Origin: Peribolospora baueri
Taxonomy: Eukaryota; Basidiomycota; Peribolosporomycetes; Peribolosporales; Peribolosporaceae
Direction of reading: 5' to 3'
Length of the DNA stretch: 64,000 bases
Assembly (NCBI GenBank): GCA_029717555.1
Contig: JAMDHS010000022.1
Span: 186,001 to 250,000 of the forward strand
A model generated the notes under the pieces. The model was not told where the DNA came from and searched no databases. It saw nothing but the letters and a program-made list of their open reading frames with translations. Below, piece after piece: positions 32,368 to 42,822 of the stretch; within the stretch, counting starts at the first letter, position 1; every line of letters starts with the position of its first letter. The translations under genes and the position numbers were made by a program.

Positions 32368-34486
32368 CTAAAGCGAATTTCCGTCCCAATGTGGGAGAGA
32401 GCGGCTGCCGGTACAGAAGACCAGCTCCAACAGGGCTCTGACGGCGTGCAGATCCACGTCCACGGCTCTGCCCGTCGCAAAGCGCAGCATCTGCGCGCAG
32501 TGCCACAGCGTGCCCAGCCCGGCGCCGACAAGATTGGTGGGTATCAACCTCCTGGCGAGCGCCTCGCCCCGCACGACGTACGACGCTGCCCTCGCCTCCT
32601 CGTCCGCCACGTCCGCGTTGAGCAGCACCGCCCGAGGCAGATCCGGTCGTATGGCAGCCGGTCTCCCCACACCTATCAAGTCGACCGTACCGCCGCCGAG
32701 GGCCGCCGTCATGCCCGTCCGCGTCCGGAAGCCGCCGGTGAGCATGATGGCCATCTTCGAGCCCTCTGGCAGCTCGGCTCGAGCTCTCGCAGCAAAGTCG
32801 GCGAAGAAGGCTTCTCGGGCCTTCGTCGATCCTTTCTGATGCGCATGCCCGTTAGCTGATGACGAGGATGGGCCGTGCTCTGGTGCTGAAGTGGGCGCGG
32901 GCGCGGGGCCGTCGCTGATGAAGACTGATTCACAGATGTCAATCTGTCAGTCTGCCGCCATGCCACCGGCAAGTCAAGGAAGAAAAGGTCCGCATCCCGT
33001 TCTACTCACCGGGATTCTCATAAGTGCCTCCGGAGATCTCGACAAAGTCCACCCCGCTATCCTCAGCGAGCCATCGGACGTTGTCCAGCGCGTCTTCCTC
33101 TGTCAGGCCGCCGGCGACGTAGTCAGCGGAGTTGAGCTGTTGTGGACGATAGGTCAAGAGCGATGAGAAGGAGCGAGGATGAAGACAGCAAAGGACTGGG
33201 TTACGTGTTCGACCAAAGCGTTGGAGAGGCAACGCACCTTCACGCCGACGACAAAGTCGTCTCCGCAACGCTTTCGAACAGCTGTGATGATTTCGAGCAC
33301 GATCCGTATGCGCTTTCGCGGCGTGCCGCCGTAGTCATCTGTGCGCCTGTTCGTCTTCACTCGGGCGAGCGGGGACGGGGGAAATTTTGCTGAGTGAACG
33401 CACGCGCCGCTCGAACAGCTGGAGAGACCAGACATACCAATGGTGAAAGGAACTGGGTCCGCGAGGAGCACGTCACGTCCGGCGTCAATCACTGTAAGGC
33501 GGAGCACGGGCCATCAGGGTGCGCGTACCGACCACTCACCTGAGCCAAAAGATACCCGTGACTGCAATGCAGTTGTACCCCATCGAACCCGCTTTCCTTA
33601 CACCACCAGCTCGCAAGCGCAAACCTCTGCACCGTCTCCCGGATGTCCTCCTCCGTCATCTCCCTGGGCGTGTTGAACGTGACGCGATCGAAGATCCGGG
33701 AGACGAGGCCCTCGCCCGTCTTCATGGGCACCACGCTGGGCGCTTGCGGGCGCGACCACGGCGCGCGGCCCATGCCGCGGACGGACTGGCGTCCCGCGTG
33801 GCATATCTGGACCACCGCCAGGGGGGCCTTCTCTCCGTTGCGAACGGACGTGGTGGAGGGACGGAGGGAGTGAGCGTAGCGGGACCACGCGGTGCGGTAG
33901 GTTGGCGAAGAGAGCTGGGCAGGATCGAAGGTGATGTCGAAGGGCAGACCAAGGTGCGTGGGATCCAGGCTGATGTTGCCTTTGTGAGGACGCAGAGGTG
34001 CGCGGGATCAAGAAGAAGAAAGAGGAGTACTCAATGTCGTGTGACGAGCGTCGACGACGCCTCGCTCACTTCATTTCACTTCACCAGGCCTCACTCCCTC
34101 ACCGGTGATGATCATCCCCCAGTCGCCGTCAGCCCACTTCCGATACGTAGCGTAATGGAGTTCGTTGGGCGGGCTTCCTCCCAACTTTGCCAGAGCTTCC
34201 TCCATCGGCGCCTGTCGGACGCGGAGGAAAGGAGCGGCATGGGAAAAGAAGAGAAAGGAGCCGAGATGGGCTAGGAGTGAGCGATGTGAGCGCCGTCATG
34301 CGCCGCCCTCGCTCGAGGGGGCGAGCGCACCTTGACGAGTCGATTTGGCACCACCTTCCCGCAAGGCAAGGCGATCGGGGACGAGAGCATGGCCAGCGCT
34401 TGCTCGTCCACGGCGCCATCTCGGGCGCCGCTTTTGGAGCCTGCGCTCACGTCTCCGTCCCGGTCTTCGTATGCCTCGGAGGTCAT
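32368..34486 (-). CDS. NADH:flavin oxidoreductase, Old Yellow Enzyme family
   Basis: Seven exons give 506 aa: 34486-34331, 34211-34103, 33979-33540, 33452-33438, 33354-33238, 33136-33010 and 32924-32368. The FMN-binding TIM barrel is clear: LPCGKVVPNRLVKAPMEEAL, VVQICHAGRQ, FALASWWCKESGFDGVQLHC, SHGYLLAQFLSPL, TNRRTDDYGGTPRKRI, YVAGGLTEEDAL, VDFVEISGGTYENP and AALGGGTVDLIGVGRPAAIR. It should reduce activated alkenes or quinone-like substrates with NAD(P)H; the real substrate is unknown. Exon 4 is 15 bases and encodes FLSPL, needed to rebuild the family motif. A Pro/Ala/Ser/Gly loop of about 30 residues interrupts the barrel in exon 7. The very C-terminus is the least certain part. Confidence 0.9.
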
Positions 34487-34978
34487 GGCTCAGCGGCTAG
34501 AAAATGGTGTCCGTCGTCGTCGAAGCGGCGACTGTGATGCCCGGCGCATGTGAAACGTTCACGCCCGCCGGAACCAATCAATCGTAGGAGACAGACGTTC
34601 CGATCGCCGCTCGTTCACCTACGACTCCCGTCGGTTCCATCATTCTCCCAACCAGACTCGGGCCAGCGAACACGACAGTCGTTCGTCGTTCAAAAGATGA
34701 ACCCAGAGCGGCCAGCAGCCCTCGAGAGCGCACGCAATTCATGTCTGCTGCTCTCTCCGATCCCGCAGCGGGCCGTCACATTCGTCTGGTTCATCAAGAG
34801 CACGGACTTTCAGCTACAGACCGCGGCGTGGGGCATCGAGGAAAAAGAAGGGTAGCAGGGGAGACTAAAACAAGGGACATGGGGCGGACGAGGCCTTCGC
34901 GTTAGAAGACGGCGGGCCTCTTCTGGATGAAATACACGATAGGTACAGGTACATGGGCGCCATGCTACAGGATAGCAT
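34487..34978. other. Gap between OYE-like gene and histone H3
   Basis: About 490 bases: 5' flank of the oxidoreductase and 3' flank of H3. No gene supported. Confidence 0.45.
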
Positions 34979-35624
34979 TTACGAGCGCTCGCCGCGGAGA
35001 CGGCGGGCGAGAGCGATGTCTGATCAGGCATAGGGAGGTGACAAGCAAGAGTGAGATCAGCATCTCATAGTAATTCAACAAAAGGGACTTTGACGCGCCG
35101 CATGACACGACTCAAGGGTCGGACAGGAAGAAAACAGAGAAAACATCAAAACCACGGAAATGAGTCTCACCCTTGGGCTGGATCGTGACGCGTTTGGCGT
35201 GAATGGCAGCAAGGTTGGTGTCCTCGAAGAGGGAGACGAGGTATGCCTCGGAGGCCTCCTGGAGGGCGCCGATGGCGGAGGATTGGAAGCGCAGGTCCGT
35301 CTTGAAGTCCTGGGCGATCTCGCGGACGAGCCGCTGGAAGGGGAGCTTGCGGATGAGAAGCTCGGTGGACTTCTGGTACCGGCGGATCTCACGGAGGGCG
35401 ACGGTACCGGGCTTGTAACGGTGGGGCTTCTTGACTGTGATCGGGAAGGAGGTAAGGGTTAAGCGGTTGGATCTCAAAAGATAAGGAGAAAACAAAAAGG
35501 GGGCAAACGATGACTCACCACCACCGGCGGCGGGGGCCGACTTGCGAGCGGCCTTGGTGGCGAGTTGCTTGCGCGGGGCCTTGCCACCGGTTGACTTGCG
35601 GGCGGTCTGCTTGGTACGAGCCAT
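34979..35624 (-). CDS. H3: Histone H3
   Basis: Three exons, 35624-35519, 35434-35171 and 35019-34979, give 136 aa including the initiator Met. The sequence is essentially invariant H3: [60 protein letters not shown] and a final [14 protein letters not shown]4, K9, K14, K27 and K36 are all present. It is the nucleosome core histone. Both introns interrupt after the first base of a codon. I see no H4 gene on either side, although H3 and H4 are often divergent neighbours in fungi. Confidence 0.98.
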
Positions 35625-36321
35625 GTCGAATTGAAAAGACGGTGAAAAAAGTGTGGTGGCTGAGTGTTGTCGGTGAAAAGAGAGAAGGGTGGCGACGAGG
35701 CCGGGGGGTGAGTGTCGAGGAGTGTTAAGCTCGCAGCGGACGTTGGTGATGGTGGTTGAGAGACGAGTTGGATCGTCGCCGGCGCGACGCGGTCGCCTTC
35801 AGGCGCGTCCACGTGAGCGAGGATCAGGATCAGGATCAGTGAACGTGATCCATCTCGGCCTGGTCCCACCCGCCAGTCGGGAAGGGAAAAAACTGATCTT
35901 AAATTCTCCGAAAAAAATCCCTGGGTCCAAAGCAATCGTCTACCTGACCAAAGCCCTGGCAGCGGGTCAGAAGTGGCGCGGCAGGATAGAAGGAGTATGG
36001 TACACAACAATTCTGCAGTGCGTGCGGGACGGATATAGCGGACGTTGTGTATCGTGAAGCAAGCGGTCGAGCTGATCCGGCGCTCGTTTGGGAGGAAGCG
36101 TCGTGATCACGGTCAACGTCGACAGGACGAGCATGTCTACGAGGGAATATAAAAAAGGAAGGCCAAGGGAAGGCGTGAAGATGAAAGCAAAATACCGCAG
36201 GCGAAAAAAGATATAAAAATGCATATTGCTAGCGGGGACCAGAAAGGAGACGTGCCCCAAGTCGACGGATTGACCTGGTCGGCCGGGCCTTGGAGGACAA
36301 GGGAAACACGCACGCCCACAT
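35625..36321. other. Histone H3 promoter region
   Basis: About 700 bases upstream of H3 and downstream of the ferric reductase. The H3-proximal part has a short gatcag repeat (35820-35840) and locally A-rich segments. No gene seen. Confidence 0.5.
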
Positions 36322-38994
36322 CTACCACCCGAAAGCCTCGAGATGGAGCTGCAGGTTTCTCGATGCGTCGCCCTTGAGCACCTTGCAGGGAGAGATGAGT
36401 CGGCGGGTTTCGCTCGCCACGCTTTGCATCAAAGCACTGGGACCGGAGGCTGCGAGTTGCGTTTTAAAAGAGCGAGGCAAAGGCAGAGTACCGCAGAGAA
36501 ACGAAAAGAAAGCAAAAAAAAAAAACCATGTCAGTAGGAGAGATATTTAACGGCGAACGACGACGACGACGGACGTCCGATCAGAGCATCGTGGGACGAC
36601 TCGCGCTCAAACGTACCCGAGACGGACAGTGAGCCCTCGTTGGCCTCGTCGACTACCTCCTCCAGAAGCTTTGCCATATCCGGCCTGCCTTGGACGAACG
36701 TCACGCCGTCGCCCGAAATGGCAGGGGCCGCGTTGTCGAAAGGCCTCGTCGATCCCACGAGCGTGCGCTGGTCCGTGGGCGTAGTAGTGGCAGCTTTGGC
36801 TTGGGTATAGTGAATGCGGACGGAGAGGAGATCCTTCGGAGCGAGGGAGATGGCTTTCTGCAAGTCGCTGGCGACCCACGAGCTGTGAGCTGCAAGGGCG
36901 GGCAGCGAGCAAAGAGAGATGTAAGCGGAAGGAACGGCACTCTGGATGAGAGGACGAGAGGGACGGACGTAAAATGCGAGTAGGACACTCACCCTGCTGC
37001 CGGACGACCCAAAGGAAGTGGATCTTTCGCACCGTGGTCTCGGCTGTACGAGTGCGTCGGACGAGGTCGAGAAGCATCGGCAGGGTAAAGCTGATGCCCG
37101 AACCGCCTGAATGTCGGACGACAGGGGAAGAGAGCGTTGTCCATGGTGAGCGGCCGAGCTCATCTGGATTCAGCGCAAAAAAAGAAGGAGAGCCCGCGCA
37201 CGCACCGGCCACGAGCAAGACGTTGTCGAAGTAATGAATGGGGTCCGGAGCAGAGTACGGTCCGTCGACGAAGACGGCCAGGTTTTGTTTCCCCTTCTCA
37301 TTGCTAGCCCTCTGCAAGAGCCTCTTGGTGAATCCCTCCCTTCCACGAATGATGAAGACGAGCTTCCTCTCCGTCACCTCCGGAACTTCCGCACCTTTTT
37401 TCTCGTCTTCATCATCGCGGTCGTCAAGAGGCTCAGGGATGCTGGCGATGGTGAAAGGATGCCCTTCGGGGAGGTAGGCGCTGAGTTCGGGCGCGGAGAT
37501 GAAAGCGTGCGATCCGGGGAGCCAGGTCATGGACATGGGCTTGTGAACGGTTAGGCGAACGGTGTCTTCGGCGATGAGCTCGACGGACGCGTTGGAGGCG
37601 CGCGATTTGTGGAAGCGGTGCAGGCCGTTGACGACGACGAGGCGAACGAGACGGCAGAGACGGTCGAAGCCCCAGATGATGAAACCGGAATAGAGCCAAG
37701 GGGCGTGATTGGGCCGGTGGGCGAGGAGCACGCCAATGATGGTGCTGGAATGTAAGGTGAAAGTAGTTGAGCACGACGGTCCTCTCAACCGAGTCCGAAG
37801 ATAGGGATCGTTAAGACTATGAAAAACATTGCCCAACTCACATGATGAGAAGGACGTGCATGGAAAAGAAGAACTCGTAGAACCTCGCCCGGACCGGCCG
37901 GAGAGATACGACGACGAGGACAGTGAAGAGGGAGACGGCCTGGAGAAGTAAGGGGACGGCGAAGGTTCATATCAGAATCCAGTGTCAGGGTGACGGGGCT
38001 GTTCGAGTGCTCATCCGAACGTGAATTGTGACGACGGCTCACCGTGGCACCGTAGTGACCCATAGTTGTGTAAAGTTGGTCATGCTCGTAGGTGAGCTTT
38101 CCGCCGGTGTGGACCCAGGCAAGGATAAAGGTCATACGGGCGGCGGACCTGCGCGATCCCATCCGAACGAGGCAAGGAGAGGAGTCAGCCAGGTCAGGAG
38201 CGCTCCACCTCGGAGCGACGCGGCACCGAGTAAGGATTCGGAAGGAAAGGCCAACTGCGCTCACCGATGGAGCACATTGAGCTTCTCATAGCTCACGCCC
38301 GTGAACCACGAGATGACACTGTTCTTCTGCGCAAGGCCGATGATAAGCGGGATTTGGGAGAAGGCCATGATGCCAGCCCTGTCCGACCAGTCATGTTCGG
38401 GAGCTGTAAAACGGGCGGGGTGAAAAGAGAGAACGGCCATCGCGGTCAGCCAGTGTACTCTATGTGTCGAAGGATGGCCGAAAACTTGGTAAAGCGTTTG
38501 AGAAAAGCTCCGACTCACCATTGATGAAGGTCAGAACGAGGACGACGACGGCGTGAGAGACACACACGAAAGTTTCACTGACGCTGAACTCCCTGGGCCC
38601 AGCGACAGTCCTGAGGAAAGGGAGGGTGGCATAACTGCCGTACTTGCGGACGATGGCGACGACGAAGTCAACGAAGCCGGGCGAAGGTGCTTTGCCGAGC
38701 AGGGTAGAGGCATCGCCGGCCTCGACCTCGGACGCTGTGCGGGCGGATCGCAGAGAGGCAAGGCGCCTCCGACCGAAGAAGTAGGTCCAAGCGACGCGAC
38801 TCCAACGGATGACGGCCAGGAAAGCTGCAACACGGATGCAAGGAGATGGCAAGTGAGGACATTGTTTCGGCTCCCTCGCACACACCAGGCTGATGGAGAG
38901 GCCCGTGCCGCTCACCTACGGTGGCGGCGACGAGGTACCAAAAGTACTGGGGGTACTCGTCATTAAGGCCGTCGTAGTACGCCTTGGTTTTCAT
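36322..38994 (-). CDS. Ferric reductase-like transmembrane protein (FRE/NOX family)
   Basis: Nine exons give 593 aa: 38994-38916, 38824-38519, 38403-38265, 38148-38043, 37939-37842, 37744-37206, 37106-36993, 36889-36617 and 36449-36322. The N-terminal half has about six or seven membrane helices with paired histidines for two hemes (VLHRSAARMTFILAWVHTGG; FFFSMHVLLIITIIGVLLAH). The C-terminal half is a ferredoxin-reductase module: HKPMSMTWLPGSHAFISAPE, HPFTIASIPE for FAD, VAGGSGISFTLPMLLDL for NAD(P)H, and the family's terminal LEAFGW. It should move electrons from NADPH to extracellular Fe(III) or Cu(II) ahead of uptake. No multicopper oxidase or permease gene is adjacent. The last exon was placed from the terminal FGW motif. 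Confidence 0.93.
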
Positions 38995-41383
38995 GGTCGG
39001 TCACTTTGCCTACGGCGTTGATAGTCAAGGTTTGCTTGAGTGAGTGACTTGCTGGAGGCGGATTAGACTCTGGGGTAGCAAGAACGGAAAGGGGAGCTCA
39101 GCTCGCCGTAAGAGGTGGAGCGCAGGGAACGTGAGGGGAAGGGGACGAGAAGCAGAGAAAGAAGCGAGCGGTGGGGAGACACGTTTATGTGTCTAAAGAA
39201 AGGGAGACGTAGAAGAGGACGGGTTTGAGTATGTGTGAAGGAAGGCACCAGTGTCGGCGTGCTCGGTGTGGTATACGTACCCGCCCGGTGGCGGGATCTT
39301 CTGGCTAGTCGCCACCGTTCACGGCATCGATTTTTCTAGGGGCATCTGCGATGACCTGACGCAGTCTTCTGACCGGACCCGGTCAATGCCGCGATATGAG
39401 CGCAGGTTTCGCTTCGCATGGGGCGAAAATTGATCAAATGCGATGGTCTCGCCCGCAAGATAGAATGAGAGTTGCTCCGGGTAGGACCTACATAGAAACA
39501 AACGAGGAACGTGGAATTGAGACAAGGAGGCAGAAGGAAGCGCCCAGGGCAGGTTCGCGCGAGTTGGTCCCTGGTCCTGGTCTCTTCGTCCGTGTCCTGG
39601 TCCGCAGAGGCTGAGTGGCGTGTTCCAGCTGCCTTTCACGGACGGCACGATATCTTCTATCTATTGCCGAATTCGGTTGAGATGGGTTCGACGCACGCCG
39701 ATCCCCCGGACGGCCCAAGCCGATGGATCGGAACGACCGGCAAAACGAGCGGGCCAGGCAGTGTCCTACTCATCCCCCGTCTGCAGTGAGACGGACAGCG
39801 CGACGGCGGCTCAACGTCTGCGCGGACGGAGAGGGGGAGGGAGCGAGTGCGAATGCGAGTGCGGTCGTGCTGGGTTGACAGACAATCTGTATCGGCTCGC
39901 GGGGGGTTCGGCTTAACTGAATTTGAGCATGGGCCGCCCTCCATCGCAAAAACGCTGACCTGGTTGCGTCGGCCCTGCCTTGCTTCCTTGCTTCTTTGAG
40001 TCCTGCCGGCGGCTCGTAGGTTGGTTAAGCAGGTAATTGGTTTCGTCGATGCTTCCGGCGCAGCTGCAGCCGACGACGGGGACCCGGGTCTATGCAGGCA
40101 TATGTGGGCCGGAGGAAGGCTTGGCGGAGGGCGAGGGTGTCGTTGCCCTCGGCGGTCGCTGCTAGTGGAGGAGCTCGAATAGGCGTCAGCGCCGGGCATC
40201 ATCCAGCTCGGGCGCCCGTTAGCCGTCTATCTAACGCAGCCAGCACGGGCGAGCAAAGGCTATAGCGGCGGGAGCGATCGTTGGGAGACGCTGCGCAGAG
40301 GACGTGGATGGATGCTGTCTACGGCCATGTTCGACCAATCACGAATTCGCAATTACAAAACGACCCGAGCATATGGACGAGGACGACGAGGACGACGAAG
40401 ATGGAAGGGACGGATGGAAACGTGATTGCCGTCGCCATCACCATCTCATTCGCGCAGCACACGTCCGTCTCGTCCGCCTCCACGGCGAGCACATTCCACC
40501 TCGCTCGACCCGGCCGGGCCTCGTTTCAAGAGGCCGCCGGAGAAAAGGAAAGGAGAGAAAGAAGGGAGCAAGACGACTGGGGCTAATCGTCGGGTCAAAT
40601 GACCGCCCTTCCCTTGCGCCACGATGTACCTACCCCTGCGCCTCTCAGTTCGCTCCACCGCCAGCGTGCCCGCTGGACGACACGGGCGAGGAGCGCACGT
40701 CGTCGATAGCTGATAGCTATCACGCCTCTCATCGCTCGCTTTGCCCGTCACGGGACACGGTCGCACCACCCACCAGACGCCGGCCCAGACTGCGGCGGTT
40801 ACAGCCGACCGGATTGGACGTACGGACGGACGTACGGATGGATGGATGGATGGATGGATGCGCTCCACGGCTTCCTTCCTGAGAGATAGGCTGCCTACTT
40901 GCAGATCTGCTGCACCACTAACTAACGGATCGTCCCAACCGAGCAATGTCTACTCGCTCCTCGCTCCTCGCTCTTCGCTCCTCGCTCTTCGCTCCTACGC
41001 CGTCCGCCGTCGCGGAACAGCGGCCGACTCCATCTAGTCGTATCCACCGTAAAACCGACGCAACGCGCGATTCCACCCGTGTAAGCTGGATGAACCGTAC
41101 ACTCCATGTGGAGTACCAAATCGACTTTATCTCATGCACCCCTACCAGCACCCGCTTGGCTTGAGACGACTGTATGTTGTACGAATGCATATGGATATAC
41201 CCACCCTACGACGAGCCTTGGCTTGCTGACCCATCAGCAATGTGGTGTTCCTCCGTACTCCACGTACTCTCCATGGAAGAAGACGGACGACCGACGGACA
41301 CCGTGCGAAGCAATCGGGCAATAATATCTAGCTTTCCGGACCAAAATGTTCTACCCATATCAAAGAGTGGCTCGCTATCGCTT
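38995..41383. other. Long gene-poor region upstream of ferric reductase
   Basis: About 2.4 kb between two minus-strand genes. Small frames occur on both strands but none has splice-consistent extensions or family motifs. Short repeats include gac/gag codon-like runs near 40376-40400, (ggat)n at 40837-40860 and a cgctcctcgct/cttcgct run at 40950-40995. I saw no clear iron-type extended GATA element. A long regulatory region, an undetected RNA or a decayed gene are all possible. Confidence 0.5.
40950..40995. repeat. Short imperfect tandem repeat (ctcctcgct/cttcgct)
   Basis: About six alternating copies of a 7-mer (tcgctcc/tcgctct) in a row in the gap upstream of the ferric reductase. Confidence 0.75.
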
Positions 41384-42403
41384 CTACTTTTTCGCTTTGG
41401 TGTCGAGGATGATGGTCACCGGTCCTTCATTCGTTAGGCTCACTAGACCAGTTGGCAAGGACGGTAAGATAAAGCCTGTTGGGAAGGAAGGAGGAAAAAA
41501 AATTGCTCACCGTTCATCATGGCGCCGAACTTCCCATCTGAAGGCCGAGGAAAGATGATGCCTTAGTCTCGTCGCCGGTATCAGCTTTTTGAAGGCGCGG
41601 CGCAGCCCATCTTACCCTTGATTCGGTCTCCGTGCCCTTTGTATATCTCTCCCATTTTGTCCAGGAAAGAGGCATACATATCCCGTGAGGATTCTGCGCC
41701 CATTGCGCGGTGAAAATCCAAGCTTGTTCCCTTGGTCACAGCGTGCAACGTGAACTGGGATACTGAGCAGACGGGAGGTGTTAAGCATGTCACCACAGTA
41801 TAATCAAGAAGCCCCCTGTCCGAGTCGAGGAAGCCTCGTTGATACCATGATGCTCACCGCAGAGCACTTCCCCTTGAATGTCCATGACACTCCGGCGCCA
41901 CGGCCTTGCCTGTCTGGCCGTCCCAGTTTCATTCGCCGCCAGATCGTTCACGTGCGTCGCCAACTGGTTGGCGTCCGTACCATTGCTCGAAGCTGGTCCA
42001 GACGTAGAGTCTGACGGGTTGGAAGCCGGGGTTACCGACCCGCTCCCACTCTCTCCTGAGAAGAGACGAAGATTCAAGACCTTGGACGCGAGGGCATTGA
42101 CGTCCGCCATAGTGTCATCTGCGCATAGAAAATACGCCCATCGCTCGGTGTCACAACTTCAAGTTTCCAGCGTCTCCATCCTTGTACGTACCTGTCCCGA
42201 TCCCGACAAGCACCATGATACCTTTGTCTATCCGAGAGATCTCTACATTGTCGACTGTCCACAGAGAGCGGAGTCGCCATCAGTCGAAGTATCACGGACA
42301 CGTCGCAGACAGAGGAAAGCACATGCTGAACCGTGACGGTAGCGGCCTGGTACCACAAACCTTCAACAAAAGCCGACAGAACTCGCTGTATGACTGCCTT
42401 CAT
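41384..42403 (-). CDS. DTD1: D-aminoacyl-tRNA deacylase
   Basis: Six exons, 42403-42361, 42254-42192, 42118-41858, 41762-41616, 41537-41511 and 41442-41384, give 199 aa. The family start MKAVIQRVLSAFVE is followed by ISRIDKGIMVLVGIGTDDT, LASKVLNLRLF, MDIQGEVLCVSQFTL and NEGPVTIILDTK. These include the SQFTL and Gly-Pro (cis-Pro) signatures of the chiral-proofreading site. The enzyme hydrolyses D-amino acids (and glycine) mischarged on tRNA. Between RLF and the RRSVMDI block there is a Ser/Thr/Asn-rich insert of roughly 45 residues absent from usual ~150-aa DTDs. It shares its upstream region with the divergent D-serine dehydratase. Confidence 0.93.
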
Positions 42404-42822
42404 TTCGTAATCCCGAAGAGGCTGGCCCAGTCCGTTAAGAAGGCCTGTGGTCGAGCACTGAAATCCAGCAGTGAGCTGAGACTCTGATCGCTCAGACTTC
42501 TATATTGATCAATTCAACACACCCCATGTTAGCGTCGAATACAGCCCAAGCGGCTAAAAGACGTCAACAGCCCTAAACCACCTGAGAGGGCGACCACTCA
42601 CTATCCAAAATTCAACCGGTGATCGTAGGGCACGGGCCTCAGGTGGTGATCGTACGGCGCGGGTCGATGTCAGAAGGTCGGCTTCAAAGCATTCGGCGCT
42701 CTCCAGACTTGCTGACTAAGCTCGTTGCCCCCCCCCTCCCTTTTGCATTTGCTGCCGGCCAGTTTGACAGCCCAACGATCTTTCCACGATTTCGACGAGG
42801 TCGTCGTTTGCTTTTCGGGGCC
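42404..42822. promoter_or_regulatory. Shared divergent DTD1/DSD1 upstream region
   Basis: 419 bases separate the two start codons. It contains both promoters and 5' leaders and no other gene. A shared regulator would have to act here. Confidence 0.6.

Noticed and set aside
39657-40202. 181-aa minus-strand frame in the gap upstream of the ferric reductase
   Set aside because: Low-complexity Ser/Pro/Arg composition, no motif, no splice-consistent partner exons.
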